This document shows positions 23,406 through 35,502 of a DNA stretch of 64,000 bases, in pieces (position 1 is the first letter of the stretch; every line of letters begins with the position of its first letter). The stretch covers positions 43,068 to 107,067 of the forward strand of contig QNGE01000438.1 of assembly GCA_008508345.1 (NCBI GenBank), read 5' to 3'. The notes beneath the pieces are model-generated. The model was given only the letters and a program-made list of their open reading frames with translations, did no database searches and was not told the DNA's origin. Source of the stretch: Paragonimus westermani. Taxonomy: Eukaryota; Platyhelminthes; Trematoda; Plagiorchiida; Troglotrematidae. The position numbers and the translations under genes are program-made.

Positions 23406-24340
23406 TGCACTGGTTCCACACCATAATGTTCTGATTTATTAGTGAAACAACGAGGGGTAAAAAGAGCCGAAGTCTTCACGATCATTAATGAGTGATTTTG
23501 ATGCATGTTTAAACCAACTGTTTTGTTGAAATTTTCTTGACTTATCAGTTTGAAACATTGAGTCATCTTTATATACTTCATGAGCAAACCACGACCGACT
23601 AGGATGAGGTGTATTTCGATCACTATCGAAATGCTTAGAAGGATGCTACCGGTTACAGTGGGCCAGCATAATTGCGTGCTTTTTTTGCCCCGTGGAGTTA
23701 GCCGATAGTTGCTTCGTCCGATCGCACTGTTAAATGTTCACGATTCTTTCTATCATTGTGTGACTCCCGGTTTATTTGATTGTTATCAATTTTGTTCTTT
23801 GGTTTAAAGTGGGTTCAGCGCTGACTTAGCGCTTGCTGTCAGTGAATAATTGGCTCACTTTCCGGAAGTGATATTCCGTGTTCACACTGATCATTATTTT
23901 TTGCTTTCAGGCTGGAAGACGGTGGTATTGCAGCAATTTCTCAGACAATTTGGAGTTTCTCTTTTGGTCAGTGATTTATACTTGGACTTTCTGTTGCTGA
24001 TCGTGATTAGTAAGGTAGTTTGTGAGAATTAATACAATGTTTCTTCTCACATTTATTTGCAAATCCTTGTGTGTTCCGACTCTATCGTTCGCTCTTACGT
24101 TTAGATGTACACACGTGCATGATACACGTTCAGGAAGCAGTACAACTTAGTATTTTAAGCCTTTGGTTACGACAATCATAAACAAACTTTAGTACTGTGA
24201 ATCGATCAGAAATTATTGTATTCTTTTACATCAAGCCTGCATTCCACAAACTGGATAAGGTGACTGTTACGGAGTGCCGAATAATTCGATACCTTTATTT
24301 GTTGTTGCCACATCGAATAGTTGGTAAAAGTAATTTTAAA
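23406..24340. other. anonymous sequence
   Basis: A minus-strand 122-codon ORF at 23255-23623 overlaps repeat fragment X and shows no domain. The remainder is AT-rich and unassigned. Confidence 0.45.
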
Positions 24341-24860
24341 TCTCTAAAAACCCAATGGTTCATCAACACCGCAACTGTATGTCTTACCGAAAACATAAGC
24401 CAGGACCGATTCTATCTATGTGCAATACCCCACAACACAAACTGGCTCGGTGGTTGGTACAAGCTCTGACCCACGCAAACTTCCGGCCTCGTCTATCGCC
24501 AGACACACTTTGGCCACTGGTCACCGGTTTAATCCCAACTCAACGTTTAGAATTATAATGCGTAAATCCAACCCGCGTTTCCGCATTTTGCTGAGGCGGC
24601 CACAGTAAGTCGACTGAATCCAGCATTGTGTGTACAAAAAACAATTATATGTAAGCCTTACATTCCCATGGACTTAATAATTCTGTCCTGTCGTTCTCCA
24701 CCCCATTTGCTATTTCATTTCTTCACAACCCCCATCCCATCAGTGTAATACATATATGTTCCTGGTTATTGTTATTTGGTCCTGAAGAGGCAATAGGAAA
24801 TGTTAGCATCTACCAGTGTCTGTGTTCTTACTGTTATGTCCAAAGTTATCGTATACGTTC
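24341..24860 (+). mobile_element. internally deleted Penelope-like element
   Basis: Plus-strand frame 24355-24558 carries the PLE palm-entry block (Lys-Pro-Gly-Pro-Ile-Leu-Ser-Met, then Pro-Gln-His-Lys-Leu-Ala-Arg-Trp-Leu). The overlapping frame 24420-24608 carries the endonuclease-end block (Ala-Arg-His-Thr-Leu-Ala-Thr-Gly-His, Asn-Pro-Asn-Ser-x-Phe, an Arg-rich tail). In an intact element these blocks are separated by most of the RT and linker, including YVDD, so a large internal deletion is inferred. About 250 bases of 3' trailer follow, part of which recurs at 56792-56837. Confidence 0.65.
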
Positions 24861-27680
24861 AACATTACTTGCATGATATGCTCAGAATTCCTTGGTTGCA
24901 CACGCAAACGTTCACAACTCTACTTAGTAAACCCATTCAACTGTTACCTGCTGCCAACACCTCTATGTCCAAGATTTCAACCAATGCAGAATTGAGCGCT
25001 GAAAAATGCAACGTCAACAAATTCGGATGATTTAAAAGCATAAAACGACGAACTTATGTTCGCGGATTTCCAGCATCCAGCCCACGCAGAAGTTGAGGGG
25101 AGTAAAACTGAACTGATACACTGAATTGTCCGAACTGATGGTCAGAATAATCTGTTTTCATTCTATACGATGGACAAGGTTGTATCCCATTACCGGGTTA
25201 ATCTTCGTGTTTGGCTGTGTGGGAAGAACGTGTGAGCCACTCAAAACCTTCACAGTTGTGTCGCCTGAATAGTCTGTTTTGTGTCGCAAGCAGTAAGTTA
25301 CGCAACCTGATAGCAACCGATTTGATCGTTACCCCAGTTCGCTGTGTGACTACTACTAACGGTTTGGCTGGAAACTCGCAGATTAACCATAATTCACGGT
25401 GTGACGTAATTACAGCAATGACTGACTTAGTAACTTCGGTTCTGATCCAGGCCAGATGATTCAAGCTAATCCGTTAAGATTCCAGTGTTTTGACCGACAT
25501 AGTTTGTCGTACAATGACAACAGGTGAGACAAAACGGAGTCATTGTCCATTCACATTTAAGTGACGTGTTATTGAATAACCGAAAGTATGAGTCTACCAG
25601 ATTGATAATGACGCAACCAAGCACGTGTGCTTCAGAAATAAACATGAGTGCATGCCTTACTTGGATGGAATTGTAGAGAAATCTTATTCCTCTAAGAGAC
25701 TGTAAATGAGATGAATAACTGGGGTGACGATCACGTTGTGTTCAGTAAGTGCGTTTAACTTCGAGATGTTTCTCAGTGATTGCTTTTTCTAAAAGGAAAT
25801 GTGATGACTACTGTCAAATTGACATTAAGCAAGACCACATTACCACGTGTCAGAGTGCAGCTGTATTCGCTTGTGGTTAACGTTCGGGTTGCTCGCTGAT
25901 ATCAAGGCAGACACAGTGACGTTTCATTCAACTTCATTCGGTGACCCTACGATAAATAAATCTAGTAATTGAAATCCCAGAACTTGTTTCGTTTTTGACT
26001 TTTCTTTTAAATACTGCTGAAAAGTGGGTAATTGATGGTGATCTCAACGGCATTTAACTCAACATTAATCCGAGCTCTGTAGTTCACATGCAACAATCCA
26101 ACCTGATCCATACAGTTAGCACAACAGATTCCAGTCTGTCACTCGTTAAGGATCGTTTGTCACTTACGTTCTCAAGACAACCTGGTTTTAACTCTTGTCA
26201 AGAACTTATAGGGCAGCATTATTGATCACTGTGATAAGAAAATATAGCTGGAATTTAAGCTTTAGTGTGACAACGGCAGGCACTGTGAGGAAGCCATGAC
26301 AAGTGCAAAATCGAGTATATTGCTTCTTTCCAGAAAAAACGCTGTGTGTGCGAAATCCGTTGTAAGCAGTGAGTGGCGTCCAGTTTTCATAAATCGTGGC
26401 GTTGAATTATTCATCAGGAATTAACCGAAAAAGAATGAATGAGCTGAAAATGTAGATCAGTACTGAAATATTTATACTTTTACGCTTATGAAGAATTCTT
26501 TAGATTCGAATCATCTTACGCATTCCTTTTGATTAACGGCAAAAATAATCCCTTTGCTTAGATATGAAGTTGCAAACAACCAACTGGGAGATGTTACGAT
26601 TTGGTACAGTTCCTCACAAGCACTTTGTAAACTGGTATGGAAATTCATACAAATATCATTAACGTTCAGCACTTCGGATGTATTTTGTTTGTGAGAAATG
26701 TCATACCAGTAAACATCATTCAATGTTCCTGTTTGCACCTGCCATATTTGGATTCATTCCATATGGTTAATAATCCAGCTGCAATAGTTCTGTGGTTGTT
26801 TGACTAAATTTAAGCGGCTTTTTTGGTGTCTCAAATTCGCACTTTCTGTTTTAATTTGTCTAGAGTGGGAGACATACTTTTAAAAGGGTAGCACCCAGGT
26901 TTCACGTTTTATGAAATGCATAAGGTTTGAATTATTCATGATTGGCTGACTACCATCCACGTTGCATGAAGGAAAACGACAGCAATGAAATCTTGAGTAC
27001 AGCATGACACTTGTTACACGTATTCTATACCAATCATTACTGCCCTTCAATGGAATTGTTTAGTTTTCGTTCCTTCCGTCGGAAAAAACCCACCGTTTCT
27101 GTTCCGGTTGAAATTTGTTCACAGTTTAAGAAACTTGCTGGAAGAAATAAATCGGTTGTCTCTTTAACTAAACTACAACTGTCAATTGTTTTTGTGTGGT
27201 TTATATTTGTGTTGACTTTCATCTGCTAACTGCCTTTCAGAGACCACTGCTATGTGAACCCTCATTCACGATTACGAATGTGTGCTAATTGACTCAAAGT
27301 GTTCTTGCGTCATCACAATGCTGGGTTCTCACGTAGAGGGTTATTAGTTAAGTCTCCCTGAGCCACAGTAAATTTTCTGGTTTACTATCATTCTGTTTAT
27401 TCGTAATGCCACAAGAGATTCGTTTGTCGCAGACCGACTTAATTAGCGTGAAATTTAACTTCCACTTTACCATCTAGCCAGATGGAGAAAATAGATGTGA
27501 CGTAGGCGTTCTTGTTAGCACAACGGCACTACAATTTTGAACACGCAAACTTCTTTCTCGACTTTCTTTATATAAATACAGTTGGATAAACCGAGGTAGT
27601 GGTCCTAACTTTGCCACTGAATATTTCGGAAGACTCGATTGGCCAGTCAGATATAAATTCATCGCACGCTCAGTGATTGA
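24861..27680. other. intergenic or intronic DNA, nothing assigned
   Basis: AT-rich. Two opposite-strand ORFs at about 25.2-25.46 kb shadow one another and neither has a recognised domain. No further repeats or exons could be supported. Confidence 0.5.
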
Positions 27681-27683
27681 AAA

Positions 27684-27900
27684 ATGTATTTTTCAGTCGT
27701 TCAAACAGTTAGCAGTTGGGTGGTGTTAAAGCAATCAGCCTCCAAACGTTTCGCTACCAGACAATGTGTATTCGTCAGTGTCTGTAGTTTTGGGTACGAT
27801 GGCTATTCGAGACACCGAAGCCTCCGAACAATGATGTCAAATCCTCTGAAGACGGTATGCTTGACCTGTGGACATCAAGCCTAATGAGCCCGATCATCAG
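27684..27900. mobile_element. possible PLE terminal fragment
   Basis: Contains a CCAAACGTTTCGCT motif near 27750 and a CTGAAGACGG motif near 27850. Similar strings are common in the terminal regions of Penelope-like elements of flatworms. No coding motif accompanies them, so the assignment rests on remembered motif similarity only. Confidence 0.25.
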
Positions 27901-28113
27901 GTTTACAAATCCAGGTATGGAAATAAAATTTATGGAGTATTTTGTGGTAGCAGATTTTTGCTACTATTGTGATACTGCATAAATTGCTGCAAGTACAGAG
28001 TTCAGTTGGAGTCGTTAATTCACACTATGCATAAATGATCGAACGGTAATATATGTTGGAACGCGAATTGTCAGAAACAAAATATAGGCAGGTAATCAAT
28101 ATATTCTGTCTGT

Positions 28114-28274
28114 TCAGCTGCTAAGCATTTTGAGAATTTTCTCAGCTTTTGGGCACTCTTTCACAGGACCTCCAGCCAATTCAGCTGTTATGCACCGGGG
28201 AACCGCATTTTTGCAATAGGGGCAGCTTTTGCAATCAGCTATCAGTTGCTTCCTGTCAGTCGTACTTTCGGAAG
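28114..28274 (-). CDS. small cysteine-rich secreted protein, last exon
   Basis: The minus-strand exon begins after a strong acceptor (CTCTTTTTCCAG, AG at 28276-28275), enters in phase 1 and ends with TGA. It encodes 52 residues with five cysteines, including Cys-x2-Cys-x2-Cys-x6-Cys, and a Lys-rich end. The preceding exon (32678-32531) ends in phase 1 with a single G, so the junction codon is GCT (Ala) and the frame continues. No domain was recognised; the short disulphide-rich form suggests a secreted effector or structural peptide. Exons in between cannot be excluded, but none found keeps the frame. A variant polyadenylation hexamer AATATA lies just past the stop. Confidence 0.6.
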
Positions 28275-31200
28275 CTGGAAAAAGAGAATAAACTAAAATT
28301 GTAACGATTTTTTTCGAAGGTTTATGCAACATCGGTACTGAATCATTATACAGGAATAAATTTGCAATGGAACGTGCCTACGTTTAAGGACCTATGAGGA
28401 ACACATATACACGTAGTTGACAGCCCTTTCGGGAAAGAACGCTCACGATGAAATCAATAAGTGATATGAGACGAGAATTGGGCTTCCCAAATGGTTGGAG
28501 TTGGCAAACTTTGGTTTTAGCCTGACAGCACTAACTAACCAATAATTTTCCCTTGAACATAATACAGAATGTAACAAAACCGAAAACCCCCATTTCTATT
28601 AGGATTTCCCAACCAGAGTTCCCGTAGCGTTCTTCAGATTCTAGGGGGAGCATAAAACTCTTTCTCTAATTTGTCAACCAAATCTATTCGTACAATATCT
28701 TAGGCTGTCACATTATGCAGAAAACCCCTATTTAACCGTCCAGGATTAGTAACTTGTGAATGGAGGTAGTCTTTTGCTGCTTGCAACGTTGTTTGTCTTA
28801 TGTATTCAGTATCTAGTCATCTCTCCAATTGCGAAGCCATCATGTACCCAGAAGATGGATATGTCTCTGAGTATGTAATAAGTGTTCGTGAAATTGGCAA
28901 ATCGAAGTGATGATAAAAAGCACCACATCATCTATTGTGATTCGAGAGATAGCAATGGGTACAATTATGAAACCACACCTATGGAACTTTCTTATGCAGT
29001 GGCCGTTTCCGGGTCTGTTTCATATCTGAACTGGCAGTGTAGTAATGTCATCGTTATTCGTGCTTGACTGTGTCCCTTTTGTGATCGAAAGTTTGGCCAG
29101 CATTTGACTACAGTACTAAGCATTTGATCTCATCTGAACGTCGTAACGTGTGATACTGCCCAACAACCCGAACTCCATGCTAAGCATCTATGTTTGTGAT
29201 TGTGACACAAACCACGGGTTAGCAGTAATTATTGTTCAGGAGTTAATCTCAAAATTTTAGGGAAATCCTTTGCAAAAACAATAGAACGGCTCGTTCATCC
29301 GTCAGACGTGCACACGTACCATTTCTGTAAGGAAACATTTCCTCAGAGCGAGACAATATTTTTCAACAAACCACCAGTTCCATTGAGAGTGTTTTGTAAA
29401 ATGGGAGAATTTCTCAAGCATCTGAAATGCATGCCATCATGACGTTCCGTAATATTTGAGCCAAAAATTGCTCGAAGCAATTATTGTTTCCGGGGTTTGT
29501 ATTAACGAAGCAGTTTCACTGATCGGTTTGTGTAAAGTATCGTGCAAGTTTGAGAATTTCCGTTGATTTGACCGAGAAACATTGCATAAAAATTATTTTG
29601 ATAAATTGAATGCCATAAAATAAACGCAAGTTCTCAGTGTAGTGTTGCAACGTACATTCACTTTTCATTGTTTCTTTCTTGAATTTACAAAATTAAAAAA
29701 ATTCTTGTTTGAAGTTTCAGCTCTCCTACATAATTTAGTAAAAACGTAGGGCGACACCAAAAGTGACGCCAGTAAAACCTGTTTGCAAAAATGGTGTTTT
29801 TCAAATTTGTGTGACTAGGTTGGACGTATAGTGCTCGTTAACTTAGGTTCACTTTAGTAAACATTAACAGTACTAAGCCTCTGACCAAAATAACAGTCCG
29901 TATCGTCAAACCTTAAGAGAAACTAGAAATTTCAGCGACCAATTTAGTGCAACGATAAGCAGTTACTTGACAGAGTACAATATAAACCTGAAAAGAAGTA
30001 TTTTCAACCTACTGGTAATTATCACACAATCAACTCGCGGTGTCTAAACGTTACATATTGTCTGGGTTAGCTGATACTGAGTGGTTCTCTGCAATTTTCT
30101 AAGAGGAGGCCTTAAGTTGTTCAAGAATTGATACTGCTCTAGACTGCTGGCCTGCAATTCACCCTGCATTACAGGCTCACAATATTAGAAATGAAATTTC
30201 CAGGTATTTTCAAAACATTCGCTGTCTGGTTACAATAATCGAGAACAGTTAATGAGAGCAGGGTGTTTGATGATGTATGAGAATTTTAAATACAGTCTGC
30301 TGACCTGGCCGTTCAGTCTTGTGCACAGAGGTGCTCTCTTAGAGCATGGATAATGCGTAATGTCTGTTCCGCACTGTGGACGGCATAAAACTGACTGTCG
30401 AATAACACCAACTGATACAATATTACAGTCTGCTTTCCAATACTGCACACGGTACGTCATTAGAGGAAAGTTTTCACTATAACCAACGGGAAACAACTGT
30501 TTTAAAAGTTTCACTATTTCCATATATAGTGTATCTCAAAGCCGAATAGAATAAGTTTGTATGTGAGTCGTTCGCTAAATTTCTCGGAAGTTTCAGCCTG
30601 AAAGCTTTCTGATGATGTTTAACTTACCTTTGCCCTCTTATCCCCAGCTAGTTGTTTAGGTGACCTATTTATCTCGTTATGCACATCTACGACATTAAAG
30701 GCGCGCAGTGGAGAATGACAAAATCAGTCACAACCCATGTTTTTCCATTATATTCCGTCATTGTGCTTACGCTGGTCTGACTGTTTAGGTAAAGTGAACA
30801 TGCGGGACATGAAATGAGCTCAAGTTTTGACGTCTTCTATTGACCACATCACTCGTAAAACCAGCTCTTACTCAGACTAACTGACTTCCGATAGATCACC
30901 AATTTAACAAAAATCATTGCACATAACCCCGCCTCAACATTCGAGCACGCTCAAACAAAGCTGAAACTACCAAACTTGGTCGCGGTTGTTCTATCGTTTA
31001 CAGTTCGAGCACAGATTTGTGCCTGATGTTCAGATAGGTTGATCAATAAACTCGTTTTAGTGTAGTGAAACTCGGTTTCTTTTAGTTGTGATTGGTTTGT
31101 GTGTGTCAGAGTATGTTCGTCGCGTGTCACTTATGCCCTAGATCAGCTTACTATCCCCTAGCTGGTTAGCGATTTATACCATCCCAACAATCCTTTGTAC

Positions 31201-32530
31201 TCCAAAACACCCAAATGCATTGACTTTTCAAATCAAATTTCACGAGAACACTGTTTCAAAACTGTTCAAAACAGAAAAAGCCACAAACTCTGCCAGTCTA
31301 TCATCTTACTTTGAAGTTCTTTCGCGGTAATTTCAACCGATTATTGGTAGAACACAATCCAAAGCAGATTTGGTTCATTCAGGTGACTTTTGTCGAAGGA
31401 GGATTAATTTGGGTTCTACGGGTTATGCTGCACAACTTTCCCCATATATTTGTGCGTTCATCCAGCTTGTGTCAGCTTAACTTAATAGGTTTTAGATTTT
31501 CTAGAAAGAACGGAGAAGATTATGTACCGGCTATATAGCGTTAGATTACCGTAGATAGACAGATACATTAGAAGTTTGCGATTAACCTTCTGTTAAGTAA
31601 TTTTGCACGAGGATAAAAATAAGGCGAATGAAATAGAGCGACAAGAAAAATGATGAGAAAGTGGGCCGTTACAATCGCTATTGTGTCTGACTCAAGTGAA
31701 TGAGGAATCACGGAATAAGATGCTAATCTTGACCGGGCCAACTATAGCAAACAGTATCAATGATGGTGATAGAATACATAGGGAATATTCGTTATACTGC
31801 CGAGAAAACTCTGTGTCTGTTGGCCGTCAAGCTCGTACTGCTACCAGTACGGTGTGTAGCTGTGCAAGGCTGATTTTACCTAATTCCAATTAGTACCTTT
31901 CACCATGAGTACTGCATAGTCTTATTACCAGCCAGGTTAGGATGATGAAGGACTTGGTTCGGTACAAGAAATTGTTAGCCAGTTGCAATTTGTCATTTAC
32001 GCTTATTCACTGACTTTTAAAAACGATAGCGGTATTGTCAGTTGCCTCGAAACCATGTTGGTAAACGTATACAATTCGTGCATGATCACGTCCGTGTTCT
32101 TGTTGACATGACTCAGCCGAGGATTCGTTCATAACAATTGTCTAAATTACCGTGACCACATTATTATTCTGTAGGTTTACTCGTCACCACCTGTATATAC
32201 CACTCAACTTCGTTATGTTACCCCAGGTGTAAAAAATTAAGTAGACTGTGTATGTGGTGTTATGTGTGCCTAGTCCTGTTTAAATGATGTGTCTGGCTCA
32301 ATAGACGATCGTTGTGACCAAATTAGCCAACTTATCACATGGCCTTGTCAAACCTCGACATATGTGTGTATAGCATAGCATATAATCCGGTTGGCGTACA
32401 GCAATCTGTGCATCCCTTTGGTTTTGCCATAATCTCCCAATATCTAAGTGCCACTGCCTCAAATTACACTTTGATAATTGCAAGCAAATGAGTGACTGAA
32501 CCAAATGACAAAAGGCGAACTATGACTTAC
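28275..32530 (-). other. 4.26-kb phase-1 intron of the cysteine-rich gene
   Basis: Bounded by GTAAGT (starting at 32530 on the minus strand) and CCAG (28275). It contains no recognisable transposon. A cysteine-rich minus-strand segment at about 30300-30400 was tested as an internal exon and cannot be joined in frame with a good donor. The length fits large-genome trematodes. Confidence 0.55.
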
Positions 32531-32678
32531 CACATCGTTTACCTTTGAACGCATCTTGGAGGCATTTATTTTTGATATTCGATATTAAGGCTTTGCACTC
32601 CTCTTTTGTGGGTGCACAATCGTTACCGGATAGCACGTTGATCAACAGAATGGTGAGTAATACAACTGAAATGTGACT
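32531..32678 (-). CDS. small cysteine-rich secreted protein, signal-peptide exon
   Basis: 148 bases between an acceptor (TTCTCTTATTCAAG, AG at 32680-32679) and a strong donor (GATGTG then GTAAGT). It opens in phase 0 and closes in phase 1. It encodes a hydrophobic core (VVLLTILLINVLSG) with a likely signal-peptidase site before Asn-Asp-Cys, then Cys-x6-Cys-x10-Cys-x9-Cys. There is no ATG in frame and a TAA lies just upstream of the acceptor, so the start must come from another exon or from a trans-spliced leader. With the last exon the protein has about 102 visible residues and nine cysteines; the odd number hints at dimerisation, a free thiol or a missed exon. Confidence 0.6.
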
Positions 32679-33131
32679 CTTGAATAAGAGAAATTAGAGG
32701 CGAATTTGTGAGAGGAATGGTCGTTTTCTAGCATTCACTAATGTCAATAAATAGTGTTATATCTTGTTTTAAATGTTAAATCACATATAGCTGAATAACA
32801 GAACAATTTGCAACCCACCATGGACACAAGCAACCTGATCTGCATTGTGCAAGGAACGTAGCACAAAACTGGTTCGAAAATGCACGCTAGCTTTTATTAC
32901 CAACGTGTTAAGACGCCTACTCACTTTGATAAACAAAACAAAGATGTGTTGGGCGTGTATCGTGTCTCAACCTGTATTTCTTTACTCGCCGTCAATAGTG
33001 ACAGCATACAACACAGAAAGGTTTGTAGGAGGTTGATGTGACATGGAATCGAACGCCTGCAAAAAGGACTTGGTCCATTATAGGCTGGCTAAATGTCCTG
33101 AGCCTCTTAAGTCGATGTCTGTCTGCTGTAT
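32679..33131. other. short anonymous stretch before the repeat copy
   Basis: No upstream exon carrying an ATG for the minus-strand gene could be supported here. One donor-like site near 32920 (minus) has no initiating ATG before it. Confidence 0.4.
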
Positions 33132-35210
33132 GCATACGACCATCACAGGACTGAACAAACATGAAGTAGACTTTCGAATCCAGATTATTCCACCCCAAGA
33201 GATAATTTGTGACTGATCTGCTTCGGTCAGAGATGCAGTTCGCATAGATTAGCATTAACAGGAAGAAGTTTCACAATGACCAGTTCGTCAAGTTTTACTT
33301 CCGAACACAGAAACAGCTGGTTTAGAGATGATGAAACTCGTGCACAAAAGAATAATGCAACAATCACAAGGTTAGCTGCACGGCAACATTCGGGGTAGCA
33401 CATCGGTCATGACTAGTCAACTTGATGCACAGTCAGTTGGAATGTTGCAAACTAGCGAGGTACATTATTCAGGTCGATGCATCGATTGGATGGAGACAGG
33501 ATTTGTACACATTTCTTGGAGCAGTCATGTGGGTTAAGACCTTTGTCGATCTGGAGACGAAATAGTGCACGAATAGTGCAGATGTGCCCAGCATTCCAAC
33601 CTAGTGAGCGGCCGAAGAGTATGCCGACTACCATCGGTTTTCAACATGACTGCCATCAAACGTGGATAATCCTTGGTTCGATCTTGCTCACCAACCTGGA
33701 AAATCCGTCAGTGTTTGCTCACTGTGAACGGCGTGAATGTTTGTGCTTGGGAAAGTAGGAATTCCGGATATATCATTGGCTTGTTTGATCTCTTCGGATT
33801 AACACGTTCGTTGTTCCAGGTGTACAGGCAGACATCACTCGCCGTGTGATATTCTGTCCACCATTGTTTTGACTCGCGTGCGCCCAGTGGTTTACAAGCG
33901 GAGTTGTCTGTCGGGGAGAACGATGAAGAAATATACTCCATTGATGACTGAATTCTTCACTGATAAGGAGCTTGCCAGCCTCTTTCGTCATGATGGTGCG
34001 CTATTGTTCTGAACTCGGTGCTCTGTTGGAGTCTATGTGATGCGTGAGGTGCGTCAACTGGGCCTGATATATTCCTTCTCTCCGATCGATCCCCTGCATC
34101 ACTTGGTGGATTTAATGTGGGAGAGTGTGTCTGTTGGACAACGGGCTCCAGATTCGACATTTCTGATTTCCTGGCGTGGCTCCGTATCTCGGTTGGTAGG
34201 GCGTCTGCTGCATTTGCACATGCCGTTTCTGTCGATTTGTTGAATTCTACAGAAACCTTGATTTTTCACGAACTCGTCTTCCCTACACAATCCGAAATGC
34301 CGACTGGTACTGAAATCACTGATGGTTGCGATGTTTGACATCGGGGTTTGAATGAACTTCAACTAGGACTGATGACACCGCGCGAGATGCTCGTCGGACA
34401 TGTTTTGCAATAGATCGGTGGTTCGGGAAACGCTGGTCTTATCTGTATGTCGGTGAGTTGCAGATTATTCTCAACTGTTGATGAATGCAAATTTGATTGG
34501 CGTGAACAGTATTACTTGATAGCTAAACGGGTCATAGTAGTTTGAAATGACCAACAGCTGAGCCCATGCTCTGAGGCAACTGGTGTGCCGTTGAACATGT
34601 TCTGTTTCTGGACTTGAGTTATTTCCAATGATTTCGTCTGTATCAGAAATGGTAGAGTTGAGTGACATCCGTGTTAATTCCAAGCGGTCCATTGAGATAT
34701 GGCAACCAACTCGAGCCGGACTGTTCACAACCATCAAACGCGGGCATGCTGTTTGCTGATGCATCGAATCAGCGGACGCTTCATGCAAGTTGGCATGTCA
34801 ATTTCCCACAGTAGTTTACTAACGCCTTCCAGAGAATGAAACTGCCAGACGTGGGAGCGGCAGATTGGCAAAATGACCACTGGCCTAATTACAGAATGTA
34901 TGCACTTCCACACGGCTGTGATTTGTGACTTTACTCGCCGAATCAAGATTCGCAGGATAAGACTACATTCTCGTGAGGTGCATTGAAGACTGAAGCAATG
35001 TTTCGTTGGAAGACGTGGTCAGCATGCGGAATGGTGACTGACATATCTCGGACGGCATTTCAGAATCACTAAACTTTAGCGAAAATCAATGCTGGACAAC
35101 TCGTTGGGTATGGTTCCTGGTAGGGATGCCACATTACTCTGACAAATCGCTTGACGAACGAGATACTGGTTTGGTTGTTTTGATACTAACCCGGAGAATA
35201 TAAACGGATA
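33132..35210. repeat. 2.08-kb dispersed repeat, copy 2
   Basis: Uninterrupted copy of the repeat at 15614-17992, with the same 2079-base length once the artefact is removed and almost no substitutions. It lacks the internal duplication, so it is the better representative. Flanks differ from copy 1 immediately on both sides, which fixes the borders at GCATACGACC on the left and TATAAACGGATA on the right. No coding domain, tail or target duplication was recognised. Confidence 0.85.
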
Positions 35211-35317
35211 GCAATTCGACATTGGCTGAGTATACAAGTATTTCCGAATCAGAGAATTCGATGAGAGGGCAGGAATATTGACAATGATCTGTTTTTTCCT
35301 CAGAGTTTTACATCGAT

Positions 35318-35502
35318 ATTGGCCTTGTGAAGTAATCAGTTCATGTCACAGCTCACCGAGGTCTGGAGATGAATATTATTATGAGAGCGATTACTCAGTT
35401 ATCAATGACTGAATTGTTGCATAGTGAAGAATGTTCGGTTTTACCGATTTCACGGCAATGTTGAGAGTACAGCACCCACACACTTTGTAAACTAAACTAA
35501 AA
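35318..35502. repeat. dispersed repeat fragment X, copy 2
   Basis: Diverged partner of 23205-23405, same orientation, about 100 bases beyond the end of the 2.08-kb repeat. Divergence is far greater than that of the 2.08-kb repeat copies, so the two repeats did not move together recently. Confidence 0.55.

Noticed and set aside
30300..30405. cysteine-rich minus-strand segment as an internal exon of the 28-32 kb gene
   Set aside because: Entering in phase 1 is possible with one acceptor, but no donor of the required phase exists, so inclusion breaks the last exon.
30632..30690. 59-base minus-strand exon with a strong GTAAGTT donor in the same intron
   Set aside because: It ends in phase 0, which would truncate the last exon after about ten codons. 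Other acceptors give stops.
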